From contig NW_024881313.1 in assembly GCF_018691265.1 (NCBI RefSeq), positions 10,864,501 through 10,928,500 of the forward strand: DNA of 64,000 bases. The letters run 5' to 3'. The DNA is from Tyto alba. Lineage: Eukaryota; Chordata; Aves; Strigiformes; Tytonidae. Position numbers and translations under genes: made by a program. Shown here piece after piece: positions 11,936 through 25,459 of the stretch. The notes under the pieces are model-generated. The model was not told where the DNA came from. It worked only from the letters and a program-made list of their open reading frames with translations, and ran no database searches. Positions within the stretch are counted from its first letter, which is position 1, and every line of letters begins with the position of its first letter.

Positions 11936-14900
11936 TTCACTTAAGAATTACATACACACAGGACAATGCTTCTCTTCACCATCTTCTTGTATTTTAACAG
12001 ATATGAGTGAGCACATATTAGGTACCTCAAATATAGGCCTTACCTTACCTATAAGAGAGAATTTTGAGCCTCAGAAGAATACAGCAGATGTGCACTCCTG
12101 AAGCTTTGTAAAGTTCGGAGACTTGTCCTTGTCTATTCATTAATTCTGCATCTGCAGGTAGCCTCACACATCTTCAATTTTTTTTTTTCACTTTCTAAGG
12201 TGTCTGACTTCCTGTGTACCCTGGGGAAGGAGCCTGGCTGCCTAACCAGGGATTCTGCCATCAGGAGGTATATTTGGCTTCACACCAAACTAGATGTCAC
12301 CAGTGGGTGAAAAGGTGAAATAGTGACCTAAATCCTCAGTCTTCTGCTTCTTGGTATATTCCAGTAACCTCCTTTATGGTTATTTGTAGAGAGGGGGGAA
12401 ACTTTGAAAAGTTGTATTCCTTGGGAAAAACAACGGCTACAACAGAGTGATCCTTTGAATGCCTCTAGGATCTTCAGTCAAACATCTAGATATTAATAAG
12501 CAAATCCCTTCTGTTTGCTTGTTTTGGAAAAGTAGACTATTCATCAGAGTATTGTTTATTACTCTCTCTCTCTCTCAGTAAGAAATTGATTGTGTGTCAT
12601 TTCTCCCTTCCCTTCATCACTCACAAGCCATGTCTTCAGGCCTTCTTCAATGGTATATCTTAAGCTTTCAGTGATCTTTGGACCTCTCTATATACCTGAT
12701 TTTTTCATCACTAACACCCTTTAGAAACCTAATCAAACCTTCTTCCTTTTGAAGGATGATGGTTAAGAAAATTAAAGTCTGAAGATCAAATCAGATGGGC
12801 AATATGACCACTGGAAAAGATAACTTCATAAAAGTTCACTTAATTGGTGGGAGCTTTTCAATTTGATTAATACAGTTAAAGATATGTGCAGGCTTACATT
12901 TTTGCACAATTAGTGCAGCTAGACCAACTGTTCATGTATCAGAAAAATTATGAAGAGAATCAATTAAATCTGGAATTGCATAGAAAATTTTGGCCTCTCA
13001 GAAAAAATTTTGACCAAATAGATTGAAAATAAAATTTGAAGTTTCTTACAAGACAGTTTTTTGGAGAAGAAAAGCATTTAAAGGTCAATAGAAATAATAT
13101 GCAAATGTTTCAAAAAGACTTCAGTTCTTGAGTGTAGATTATATCATAATTACCAGTGAACTTCAAAATGAAAAATAATTTTGAAATGAACAAAAATATT
13201 ATACTCCAATAAATGTAGAGAATGCTGCGAGCCTACTGAAATGCATTGTTTCAAATTAAAAAACACCTTTCAAGCAAATTTAATCAAAACTTATACTTTC
13301 TTTTAAAAAGTTCAATTTTGTCAAAATGCTGTTTCCTGACAGCTGCAGCTATAACTTATATTTAGAAGCTTCCAAAACATTTTAATTTTGAGGTTATTAT
13401 ACAGATACTTCCAGTGCTAGAAGAGAATATTGTGAACACTGAAGGCTTAGAATAGCTTTTTCAAAGCAGGATCAAAAGCTTTAAAAAGTTGCACATGGTT
13501 ATGGCTGGGAAATTATTTCATGAAACAAAAAACATTTGGAATATAGTTGGAAAACACTGCTTTCCCTAAATCTACACAAAGAACTGAAGTCTCAAGCATT
13601 TGCTAAGGAAAAATACCATGTCATATCCTCCTGATTATTCAGTTGTAATGTATTTTGTCTATTTACTCACACATAGCATACGAAACATGAACTCTGGGGC
13701 AGAGGTGAGCAGACTTCAGTAAGGGAGGCTGGTGCCTGCTGAACACCCTTTATTTACACCAGAAGAGCTGCCAAAAGAGGAAAAAACATAAAATTAGAAT
13801 ATAGGAAGCAACGGCAATCCTGATAACAAGGAATAAAAAAAAAAAAAAATAAGGACTTATTTATCTCATTTATTTGTTTGTTTGTTTCTTTGTTTATTTA
13901 TTTATTTATAATGTAGAAGACACGTAAGCTGTTTTTTAAAGCCACCATTCCTTGCAGTCTTAGAACACAGCATAGCTACTATTGCTAAGCCATAGTTCAT
14001 TTCAGTAGAGGTATCCAGAAAGCTAATTATCTCCTGAGAACTTGATATAATTTTAAGGGCTATGCACAAGATGTTAACTAATCACACAGCTCCCAGATAT
14101 TTGTAACATGCAGTGTGACTCTGAGGTTGCATTTAAATGAGAGACAGGCATGACTACTGATGTGTTGTTTGTTAGTGCTGCACAGCAAGCAAAATGCTAC
14201 ATTACACAGTGCCAAATTCACAATACTTTATCGGTTATGCTTCAGAGATAACAGAAAGCATACAACACTTAATCAGTGTTCAGTGTTCCACAGGCTATAT
14301 TAAATAATAATAATAATAATAAACTGAGAAGTACTTCAGGAAAAAATAGACTACCAAATTAATTACAAATTGCAAATATGATGCAAATGAATGCAAACAA
14401 GAAAAACAAAATGTGCATTTTTCTACCAAACTTAGACCCGATTTGGAAAACCCAGGCTCACTGGGAAATGAGAGCTCACAGGTCAGGCCTTGTATTATCC
14501 ATATGGGCTCAAAACTACAAAAATTTGAGGGTATACAAATACAAAATGTAAAACTCATGTCCTCAAGTTGTTTACATGATTTCTGTTGGTAAACACAATC
14601 AAAACATATTCTTAATTTAGAATTGCTACTTTTTAATAAATACTGGAATCAAAACTGCTGCAGACAATTGGACTTTCCCCTTATTTTCAGAAATGGGTGC
14701 ACTAATTAAATACAGCTTCTTGAATTTGAAAACAATAATGTTGCCCTCTTTGGAAACTATCAATAAAGCTATAGAGTGGTTTTTCCTCCCTGCAAATAGA
14801 AGTAAAAACCAACTAACCATTTTATGACAAATCCTCACTTTTAAAAGTTGTAATTGAATGCAAACATTCAGTCAATATCCAAAAGTGAATATACATGTTT

Positions 14901-16124
14901 TCTAATGTATAAATAAAATATCTACATAAGGACAGCAAAAAGAAAGAAAAATAATTAGAAAATAATAGTATACCATTCCTGCAAGAGTTAACATTTATGA
15001 CTTGTCATTCATAATTCGAATAAAATTATGATAGGTAAGTATGATAGATAACTGTTACCTCTAAACTTCTGATGTGAATTATTTAATTAATTGTTCCTAT
15101 TTTATGGTACAACACTAAGCATATTTCAGTAGATCCATACATATTTAAATAGGTGCATCTTTTAAATTTAGGGCTATGTCATCACCAGACTAAATTAGAG
15201 ACTAGATAATTAATATTTAACTTCTGTTAAAGCATCTTGACACATGTAGGCTTAACCACTGCCCTTCATTAAAGACAACCACATGAAACATCTATTTGTA
15301 AATTTCCACTTAATTTTAAAGCAAATGAAATACCAATATAACTTCATAGGTCAAATAAATGGCAAAAATTCAAAGAAGCTAAGGTTTTAGTAACCCCGAG
15401 AAAGCCTATATCCATGCGTGTTGCAGAATTTATTCTTTTATGATCAGATAGTTGAGGGGAAAAAGAGGGTGCCTCAGATGAACCAGAAGAAAATCTACAG
15501 AGATTTATTTTCAGGGCATATTGAACAACTGATATGAATTTCTAGCTTAAGCACAGTGGAGAAAAAAAAAAAAAAAAAGGTAAAAAAATTTCCAGGAAGC
15601 TGTGGTATTTGCCATAGAAATTGTATCTTGCCTTGAAGCAAGAAGCAGCTGTTAATGCAAAACACGGACATAATTTGCCATAAGAGGCAAATGCAAAAAG
15701 AGATTCTGATCTGGTTCATGATATTATTGAATTATTAAAACCAAAATTAATGGGAAAAAATGCAAGTTATCAGAGATAAATGTTGACACTCTGGGGAAAA
15801 AACATTAAAAGATCACTTAGTTAACTAGAAGACCAGAGTGGAGGGTCTCAGGTGTTCAGTGAAACCTGCCTTACAGTTTAGAGGGAGTCTAGTTTAAAGT
15901 AGAGAAAAGAGAGTTGCAGACCTGAGGATAAAAATGCTGTTTACACCCAAAGATAAAATTACAGATCAGAAATGCTGAAGAGCTTAAAAAGTCTGGGATC
16001 AAAACCAGAATCTCATAATTAGCTATTCCTATTTAAGAATTGTGCCTACTTAACCTAGATTTCTAATCTGTATTTGAAAATTGAACTAGAGAAGCTAAGG
16101 TAGTCAAAATAAAAAGGATGATAT
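11936..16124. other. unique AT-rich non-coding DNA with simple repeats
   Basis: No gene seen. Simple sequence includes (CT)n at 12562-12576, poly-A at 13835-13849, a T-rich TTTG/TTTA tract at 13869-13910, (AAT)n at 14303-14323 and poly-A at about 15560-15578. Confidence 0.55.
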
Positions 16125-16306
16125 TGTGGTATGAGCCTGGTCAGCAGCCAAACACCAAGCAGCCACTCTCTCCCCCTTCTCTTTCGGCACTGAGAAGGGA
16201 CAGAGAGCCAGTCTTGGGTTTTGAGATAGGACCAGGAGGGGAAAATCACCCTTTATGGTCACAAGCAAAAGGCAGACTTGTTAGAGGAAGAAAATAAGAA
16301 CATACG

Positions 16307-16312
16307 TTTATT
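16307..16312 (-). terminator. polyadenylation signal of the second LTR (AATAAA)
   Basis: AATAAA on the minus strand in the context 'gtaataaacg', at the place matching ATTAAA in the first copy. Confidence 0.6.
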
Positions 16313-17029
16313 ACAGACACTAACAACATGTAACAGAGTAGGACAGTGAGAAGCATTGCCACATCTTGAGAACACCTTCCCCCACCCCTCCCTTCTTCCC
16401 GGGCTCAGCTCTGCTCCCGATATCTCTAACTCCTTCCCCCAGCAGTACAGGGGCAGGGAATGGGGGGGGGTCCAGTCAGTGTTGCTGCTTCTGCCATCTT
16501 TGGTGGGGGGAGTTTCTGGAACTTCTTCCCCCTGCTCCATCATGGTCCCCCTCTCACAGAAGACAGTCCTCCACAAACTTCTTCTGACATGAGTCCCTCC
16601 CACAGGCCGCAGCATTTCCTTACACTGCTCCACTGTGGGTCACCAACTCTCTCCAACTGGATTCCCTCCCACGGCTGCAGCCCTTCCTGAGCTGCTCTGG
16701 CGTGGGACACCCCCGCATGCTGCAGTCCTCCCAGTGCTGAATTACAGCAGCAGGGGTTGCCTTTTCCCACAAGACCCCAGTCTTCTTTGGGCACAGCACC
16801 TTGATCAACCAGGCAAAAAACACAGGCCATAAATCAGTGTCTGCTCCACCGCAGATCTTCATGGGTGGCAGGGGGGGCCTCCCTGCCATCTCACTACAGG
16901 ATACAGGGGGGTCTCTGCTCCGGCACACCTCCCCCCTCCTTTCTTCCTCTGTTCCTCCACTGACCTTGGTGTTCACGCAGTTGCTGCAACTCCTCCTCAC
17001 AAGTCCAACTGCTCATCACCATGTCCCTT

Positions 17030-17037
17030 CTTAAATA
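17030..17037 (-). promoter_or_regulatory. TATA box of the second LTR (tatttaag)
   Basis: Octamer identical to the one in the first LTR, downstream of 'gataaca' on the minus strand. Confidence 0.7.
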
Positions 17038-19182
17038 TGTTATCACAGAGGCGCAGCCGATTGGCTTAGTTTTGGTGCAGAGGTGGAGCTGACTTGGAGC
17101 TGGAGGATCTTCAAGAACCTTCTCACAGGGAGCCACCCCTATATCCCCCTCCCCTGATACCAAAAAACCCCACCACTCACTCAAACCCAGGGCAACGAAC
17201 TGATCAGTGACTTGTATTTCACTGCGGCCAAGAGCTGTATCATATGCCAGGAAAAGTACTATAACTTTCAGTGTCTTAGACACCAGACAAAAAAAAAAAA
17301 AAAACCAAAAAAAAAATCCACAGAAATAAAGTCTTATTCAATGGCAATATTTTTGCCAGCTCTAGTAGTCAGTTTGAAAAAGTCACTTTGGGGAATAATT
17401 AACTTTAAACCCGCCTCTCCCCAAAACAGAGATTTTCAGTATGTTATTTAAAGTCCACAGGCCAAATTGTCTATCAAGTAACTCTGACTTCAAAGAATCA
17501 GCAAAAATGCAGCTGCAAAGAGTAGAACTTTGTTAGGATGAAAATTTCTTTCCAACTATGTAGTTTTGAAAGGGCCTAGCCTTTTAAGATCCCATTTTTT
17601 AGAAAAGGCAATGATGAACTCTGCATTTCTACTACTAACCAGTCTACATTAATGCTTAAGTACTTGCTAAAACTCACTCACATCACTGAGATTTAAACAC
17701 AGTTAAATAATTTCATAAGGGTCTATATATACACAACAGTTTTTTATACTTTTTTAGTTGTGATGACTTCACAAGCCATTTTTAAGGTTTTACACGAGAA
17801 GCCATTAAGTTCAAGAAAAAAAAAACAGCATCACTTGCTTAAAATTTCCCTAAGTAACCCTATAATTTTTGCTCTACACAACTTTGCCCTGACTTTTTTC
17901 ATAAGCCTAATCTAGGTCACCACATCATGTCAGAGCCTTCCCATATCATACATAATTTGCCTGAAACCTTTTGGTTTCTGATGTCTTCAGTGTCAGATTA
18001 GATCCTCTTATTTGTGCATTCTTTTTGATAATTTCATCTCAGTTCTCTGTATATATATAAAATAACATCTGAAATGCATGTGAATTTGAATGCCATACTA
18101 AAATGAATGTAGAAGATGGAGTGAAACATATTAAAAATGCATGTGCAAGACATGAGATTGAAAAGGTTCAATGGGACACTTCAGTGTGTAAAAGAAGCTC
18201 AGAATTTTGGATGATTACCTAAATTTTATTCCAAAACCATTTAAATCTCATTTTCAGAAAGAGATCAAGCTCAGCAAGACCCCTAATGGGATTATCACTT
18301 CCTAATTCCCTCAAAAAGTTTAGAGCTAGGTAGAAATTAAACTATAGGCGACAGTTCAAATGTGTAATTTTCATTTCGGATGTCTACAGTAATTTAATTA
18401 AATGATCATACTAGTGGTAACTTCTCTCTCAAAGTCTTGGCTAATATCTTACAGAGTAGAGTTGATGTCCACTAAGAAATTTCCTTAACGTAGCATCAGG
18501 AGAGACAGCTTAAAATGGCAAACAGCCAGAGCAACTGACTGACAATAGGGTATCCACATTCGTTAGAGTGCTGAAAAGTGTGGTAGGGACTAATAGGGAA
18601 CATCAAGAAAAACGTATGACAAGGTTGAGTGACATTCCACATTTGAGTGGCTAAAGAGCAAAGCTGTAAGAAAAACAAAGTGATTGCCTAGAGTGCAAAG
18701 ATCCTGTCAACATGAAAACAAGTTAAACAAACAATTTTACTCTTTTAATTCATATTGAAGACTGTGTCACCATGATGTAACTGAACTCTTTAAAATCAAA
18801 TCAATCAATTGCTGTAGCACTTTGTGGAAGAGCAAGAAGCAGAAAATAGAAACTTGACAGCCTGATCTACCTTTGCCCTGATGTTAACTTGTCAACATTT
18901 ATAACCCCAGAAGGATAAAGCAGGCAATATATGAATTATTCTTAACGGCAGTGACAGCTGCTGTTCTTTTTTTTCTCAGTGCATGCAAAATTCACTAGTT
19001 CTGATTCATTATTATTATTATTATTACTACTTTTTTAAAAAGTCTCCCTAACAACATCTTCAAGACATAGATAAAAATTGCTGTAAATCCAAAAGAAAAA
19101 CAATTAATACTTTGAAGTGTTGGATCTGTTTTCACTCCAGCAGCAGATAAACCAGTGAAGATGGTTTTGAATGGAAGCACGA

Positions 19183-19196
19183 TCCCCCTCTGCTGG
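19183..19196 (-). promoter_or_regulatory. CTCF-like motif
   Basis: 'tccccctctgctgg' matches the reverse-strand vertebrate CTCF core (S-Y-G-C-C-M-Y-C-T-R-S-T-G-G) at 12 of 14 positions. This is a motif match only. Such matches are common by chance, so occupancy is unknown. Confidence 0.35.
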
Positions 19197-20257
19197 GGTC
19201 CAGAGCTTCCCAGAACTGTGATTACAGCTGAACAAAAATGACATCCAGTGCACTGAAAGGACATTCCAAGACTTCTGGACAATGGGAACCTCAAAAGGAC
19301 CTCAAAAACAATGGTAAACCACTACACCATTCAGGGCAGGAGTGATGCTGCTGACAGCTCTGCTTTGGAAGTGATGCCCTTCCTGGGCACTGCTCATTGG
19401 AAAAAGACGAAACAAATTGAACTGTTCTTTGTTCTCCTTCTAGAACTCAGCAAACTCTGAACAACAACCATAAAAAGTTCCCTTATTTTAACAAAACAAA
19501 ATTCTTCAGTAACATTTGATGAGTTCTGATGTGTTGAAAAGTCAAGAGTTAACTGGAAAAACCCGCAAACATAGCTTGGCTTACCGCAGTATGGATGAAG
19601 GATGGAGCCGAGAGTCTCATTTTCTTAAGTCTTTCAGTGTTATTGGCTGAGTGGTCTGAAGCCTGAAAAGAGAGCAAGTCTATAGATTCCCAAAGCAGGC
19701 TGGGGCCTTTCAGATCTTTTAGGTCCTTTCAGGTCCTCTGGGAGCTCAGTAAAACCTTCAGTGGTTATAACCTGGAGCATTTGCTTCATTCCTCTTCCTG
19801 CAGACTGCAGTTGTCTGTTTTAAGGTTTTGGGCACTTCAGACCAATTTGCGGATCTGTTTTCATTTTGGTGAGCTGCTACTGTTGTCCAAGCACTCAGGT
19901 GAATAAAAGGTTTACAGTTTGATTTGTAGTATGTGTAAAGGGGTCTTTTTCTGAGCCTTAAAAAAAAAACATTATGAATTATATTATTATGTCTTTAGAG
20001 CTGAAAAGAGCTAAAACAATCAAAGGAGAGAGAGTGTCTAGGCATGCTAAAGAGCAATATCATTTGGAAGCAGAACCAGCATTTTACAATGTCTAAAATA
20101 TTTGTTGAGGAGGCTGGTAAGAAGTGTGAAACGAGACAAATTTGGAAGGATAATTAGAGAGGATCAAGATGAAAAACTAGCTGTCAAACTGCAGAAAGTA
20201 TTTTAAACTAGTGTTAGCAGATGCTTCAAACATTACTCAGAACAGACAAAAGGAAAA

Positions 20258-20280
20258 TGTGTGTGTGTGTCTGTGTGTGT
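20258..20280. repeat. (TG)n microsatellite
   Basis: TG dinucleotides with one CTG interruption. Confidence 0.95.
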
Positions 20281-22564
20281 AGGACCCTAACCCATGAGAC
20301 TAAGAAAGGGATTGAGAGATAAGGTATATAAAATACACTGATTATTGATGCAGTTCTTTTGCTTTTCTCTTTGCAGAAGACAGAAATGAAAGCTGTATGC
20401 ATAGTCTGCAGGTAAAAGGTTAGGTAATTATCCAAATATACCTGAATTGCTAGTCTAGAAAATGTACGGAATGTCTCATCTAGGATTTGCCACCTAGTTC
20501 TTCAGTACGAGGACAATGTATTTCCTTAGTGGTAGTTAGTGTCTTAGTGACTGTTTCCACCTCTACTTCCTGTATCTTCCAATTAAATCCCAGGCTGTGC
20601 CAAGAAAATGGAGGTAAAATAATCAGCAGTCTGTCAGCAGCTAGAAATAATATGTTTTCCTTTATCTACAGACAGCGAATGGGAAAAAGTAAAAGATAAA
20701 GGCTCTTTCTCCCACATATGTCATATTGCTCTCATAGCATGGGACAAACAGAAAACAGTATGACTTTTTTCATAGCAGGGATGGGGCAAACCAGCTAGAT
20801 CTGCAGCTGTACACAGCGGATAGCTTTGCTCTCTGGAACTGCAGGTATTTCAGTCTCCCACTCCAACTCACCATTGTCTGTAATTTACATGTAATGCTGT
20901 TGTCTCCTTCATTCCTTCAGAGCTACGAGGTTACATGGAAGTATGTTTGGGGAAAGCTAACAAATATGAACATCAGCATTTCAAATGGCCACAATATACT
21001 GCAGAGTAACAATGGCAAATTCCTTTATCACTTACTTTCAAAGAATAAAAAGCAATCCAGTAATTGCAAGAATAAAAAAGAGAACAAATGCACACAAATT
21101 TTCAATATGGGATTGAACAAATGGAAAGATGCAAACAGATGTGATTCATTTTTCAGGTTGAAACACTTATTTATGATGTCTGGTATAATTAAGATTGTGA
21201 AAACTTAAAGATCTTTTATACACTTTACACATTTTCAGCTAATCAGAACCATTTCTTTATTGGCTGCTTTATGCAAATGCTGAATAACAGTCCTTTCTTG
21301 TGGCTTTTTTCTCCCTACAGCAACTACTGAAGTCTTCATTTACACTGCACAAATTATCTTTAGCAGCAGGTAGGAAGCAATCAGCAAGGTGTAGCTGGCA
21401 ATAGGTCTATTTTCATTACAAGATGGAGAGAGCCAGGGGACATGACATTTGTCCAACATACTCAGGGAGGACTCTATTAGGAAAATCAACTCTAGAGAAT
21501 TGTAGTCTTGCTGAGGAGACATTGAAAGTAGGAATGTGGGAAAGAGTGGTTATTTTTGGTTTGTTTGTTTTGCTTTTTTTTTTTTTTTTTTTTCGTTATC
21601 TCATTAGGGTAATGAAAAGACAGAAGTAAGAATTAATTTAAATCCTTTAAAAAGTTCCTACAATGCCATAAAATGCATATAATTGTCCTGCTCTTGAGTA
21701 CTCTGAGCATTTCAAGGTACATCTCTGTGAAATAATTTCATAACCACTCATTAGTGAAACTATCAGTAACAAACTTGGAGGAGGAAAGCATGAGGATTTG
21801 GGGGATAAAAGAGAAGCACAGCTAATAGAATTATATCACAGTGGGTACCTTTTTCAAGAAATAGCAGAATAAAACAGGGATGGAAATGGGCAAACTCATA
21901 ACTACCTTACTTTAGATACCAAATTGAGGAGCACAAGTTCAGAAAACAAATATCCCAGAGTGTCCCTTGAAGGTGATTTCAGTCTCCCAAAGTACTTTAT
22001 CTTTTAAAGGTAACTGTCTCTCCTCTTGAACTATGATGGCAGAAACTTTTGCCATTATATCTTATTGTTTCTTGTTTCAGTTTTCCTTTGAGTAATCACT
22101 CTGGTGCCTCCCTTCAGTAAGAAGGAATGTTGTATGCTTTAAAGTGTTTACTGAATTTCTTACAAGGATTTTTTTTTTTTTTCTAGAACTGTAAATACAA
22201 AGAACTCCTTTAAGAAAATGAATGCCCAGCAGGCTGTATTTTGTTTCCTTTTTAAATAATATATACTGTTGCAGCTGGCCTTGGAACTAAACTTCCTACT
22301 TTACCATAAAGTAGGAATAAAAGTATCTTGTTAGGTTTCAGAGTAATAACTTATTTTTTCATTCGTAGTCAAGCAAGATTCCTAATATAGTAAACTGTAA
22401 ACTCAGATTTGAATATAGGCTACAGTGTCTAGATAAAGGTATTAAATAGAGAGACATCTTGAGAAATTCTTATATATGTATATCTTAAACATAATCCTCT
22501 TAAGAACATTAATATTTATGTATATTTACCCAAATAAAATCCCTAGAATACAGGTGAATAGATG

Positions 22565-22680
22565 CCTTTTTCAAAGATGGGGAAATGAAACATAAGATTG
22601 CTTGTTCAAGAAGACTGTAACACAGTAGAATATTGAACCTTCTCTTCTGAGTCCTAGGTTAGCATTTGAACCACAGGAGG
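22565..22680 (-). repeat. MIR/CORE-SINE remnant
   Basis: Successive blocks 'agatggggaaatgaaacata', 'ttgttcaag', 'aacacagtagaatattgaac', 'gagtcctaggttagcatttg' and 'aaccacagg' match, in order and spacing, the MIR reverse complement. That runs: 'gatggggaaactgaggcaca', 'cttgcccaaggtcacacagc', 'agaacc', 'gagtcctggctcccagtcctg', 'aaccactaga'. It is heavily diverged, as expected for an element older than the bird radiation. Confidence 0.7.
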
Positions 22681-25401
22681 AGAATGCCACCACCTTCAGT
22701 GCAATATACCTTTAATTGAAAATGGAGAGGAAAACATATTAGTCCTCTTCTCTTCACACACCATCCACCTCCCTCAGAACCTGAGCAAGAGGACTCCATC
22801 AAGATTCTCAAGGAAATTCTCTCTTGTGGCTTTTTTTCAGGCTATGGAATTCCAGGTCTTTCCAGGCACCTGACAGTTAACACACATGTATGAAGCTAAT
22901 GAACATTGGGTGGACAAGCTAAGTTGTAGCAAAAGCATTTTTCTAAGCATTTTTATTTTGATTTAAAGTCTAAAGGCTAGAAAATGTAACGGTTAGATCT
23001 CAGACAACTGCATAAATTATTAATATCACTTCAGAAATACTCAAATGTGGTCCTTTTCCCGATAGAAAATATAGTATGGCTACATGTTCTATAAAGTAAC
23101 AGACATGGAGAAGAGCTGCAAAGCTGGGTTGGGGGAAGGAGGGAAGGAAATAATATAGAATAGAACTGACACCATTCTTATTTTAATGGAAAATATCCAA
23201 GTTGATGTGACTACCCTGAAGTATCAGCTAAGTTCTGAAATGTTAGTTCAGTTATGATTTTAGAAAGAGTATTCTCAGATATTTAATTTTTTTTAGTATT
23301 GGATGACATGTTTTGCAGAGGACACTTGATTACCCTTTCAAGCCTCTCAAATGCCATCCAATGCCAACTACCTGTAGAAATCCATACTGTGTAATATTGG
23401 ACAATTAAAAAAAAATGAAAGAGGCCTGACACACTGTCTCCATGTGAATCTTTTTTTAAATTGATCCCTTTATCCATATATTTTCCTTTCATTATCCCTT
23501 ATCACAATTAATCTTATTGCCTATGGTTTTGCATGGTTTTCTTTGGAACAAGCAGGTACCACTCACCTCACTTTGCAAAGATCAAACAAGAATGGCACAT
23601 AATTGCCATCCCTTCATCCTCAGTCTGCTCATATCTCCAGACTACACTAACTCTTTATGGCTCTATGGAGATACTTCAACAGTATGAGATTATTACAGGA
23701 TAAAACTTCTTGCTATAGCTATACAACAAAAGATTCCTTCACATTTTCCCATAAATACAGTTGATGCTTCACAGGCTAAATTTACCAAATCTAGAGATCC
23801 CAGTCAAAAGCCTTGAAAATAAAGAAATTAAACATGATTATTCTGAAAAAAAGTGTGTTTTTTTTTTTTTAAAAATGCTGCAGCCATAGACAAAGAATAT
23901 GTGTAGGGAACTTCAGCAGTTTCATTCACTGAGTAATGCTCACTCTGTTCAAGAATCTCCAGCCCAAACTCAAATACTCATTAATACAGGGTATGCATTA
24001 TCTTCTGTTCTCTCTTTGTTTCATGAAAGAAGGAAAAATAGTAAGAACAGAGGTGTAAGTCAAAGTGGTTTTGAGCTGAACACAGAATTTTCCAGTCCAT
24101 GATTTTCTTTTAACACTGTATTAATGTTACTCTATGAAATGAACCAATGGCAGAAAACATAACTACAGCTAAAACTGCTAACCTTAATTTCTATTTAAGT
24201 CCCAGGGAAAAGGGATTTTATTCTGTACTCCATGTCAACTGACTCAGATTAAATATTCCTTATATTCTTGAGTTGGTGCAGCAAATTTAGCTCTTTGCTT
24301 TCATATTTGTTGTGATGTACATCTCTGTTGCACTACAATATACCCTTTGTTGTACCAGTTTAAATACCATCTATACATGAAAGACAGTGAAATTATATCA
24401 ACAAGTCTTTTCAGAAAGCAAGCAGTGTTGGAACAAAATGAAAGTAGCAAATAAATCCTCTCTGCTCCTCTCCAGCTTTCTAAAACTTTCTCAAGTTCTG
24501 GGAGATGGGAGAGAAATGCAATTAAAACAATTCACTAAGTGCTTTATTTGCCACCTGCCATTCGTTGAATACCTGCTGATAAAAGTGAGGTTTTTTACTT
24601 GCAGATTTGCCCTGATAGACTGGAATTATGAAAGTTTGTGAGTGCTACAGGAGCCACATGAGGATAAATATAGATTTAATCAAATCAAATCGAATTTGGC
24701 AATAAAGAGGTAAAAAGTGAACTACTTTCAGCTTGTCATATTTTTGTTTAACAGAACCAGGATAGTTTATGAAGGCAGTTTTGCCAAAAATGTAGAAACC
24801 TTTGTTCTGATCAATTCTTCTATAACTTTGTTTACTATACAAATTGAAATATATCACATTTTTTGAAAGTTATTTTATCCAAAACTTATCATACCTTCAG
24901 AGATGCTTATGGAATTTTATCTTCATTAAACCTTTTAACTGTCACTTTTTGGGGTGTTTGTTAAGAAGAAGGTGGACTATACATTTCTGATGTAAATATG
25001 CATGAGCTATTCCTATCCTTCTACCAACATACTCATTGGCCAAGTTCAATAAATATGACAGAGAAGCAAAGATCTCAGGGGAGTTGCAGGTGTGTCTATA
25101 TTAGTGTTTTATATTAGATCATCCCTGAATTTCTTGAGTGAATGTCCCAGCTGTTCCTCTTTACCTTGCTGTGAGTCTCGTAATGGATTTGGCTCCTGAA
25201 CAAAACTGACTCAGAGATGGAGGTCCAAGAGAGCTCTCAATTCATGATTGGACAAGACCTAACCTGAGGTAACTGTTCTCCCTACATCCTGCTCCATTAT
25301 TTGTAGTGTGGTCATCAGATTCCCAAGACAGGTCATTTGCCTCACATATTTACTCTTGCTGAGTTGGACTAATAGTGTAAGTCACTAAATGAGGAGGGGA
25401 A
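22681..25401. other. unique AT-rich non-coding DNA
   Basis: No gene or repeat recognised apart from a poly-T run at about 23858-23870. Confidence 0.55.
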
Positions 25402-25459
25402 GAAATCTTTTCCAGTACTACTCCTGCTTAGAAATCTTTTCCAGTACTACTCCTGCTTA
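25402..25459. repeat. perfect 29-bp tandem duplication
   Basis: Units 25402-25430 and 25431-25459 are identical over 29 bases. Each starts 'gaaatcttttccagtactac'. Perfect identity in neutral DNA suggests a very young event, a polymorphic VNTR, or an assembly artefact. Confidence 0.95.

Larger units (their letters stand above)
16125..17194 (-). mobile_element. second avian ERVL-type LTR, opposite orientation
   Basis: Read on the minus strand this roughly 1.07-kb GC-rich element starts TGCCCTGGG and contains 'agccaatcgg' and the TATA box 'tatttaag' (17030-17037). It then has a G-rich body, AATAAA (16307-16312), 'gtctgccttttgcttgtgac', and ends near 'ggctcataccaca'. It parallels the LTR at 1718-2671 along most of its length. 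Compared with that copy it lacks about 9 bp between the CCAAT box and 'ggctgcgcctctg', and it is longer in its 3' half. I could not find a matching target-site duplication, so the end points are approximate. No internal retroviral genes lie next to it. Several open frames inside it (for example minus 16259-16633, 16620-17000 and 16894-17283) are GC-driven and not genes. Confidence 0.8.
17195..22564. other. unique AT-rich non-coding DNA
   Basis: No gene seen. Simple repeats: poly-A at 17290-17304, (ATT)n at about 19009-19025, (TG)n at 20258-20280 and poly-T at about 21574-21593. Open frames such as plus 20894-21208 and minus 18995-19294 carry no recognisable domain. Confidence 0.55.

Noticed and set aside
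1718..17194. A single provirus spanning both LTRs
   Set aside because: The LTRs are in opposite orientation and no gag, pol or env remnant lies between them. The first has its own target-site duplication.
16259..17283. Several open frames of 65-129 codons inside the second LTR
   Set aside because: Same explanation as for the first LTR. They overlap in many frames and lack any family motif.
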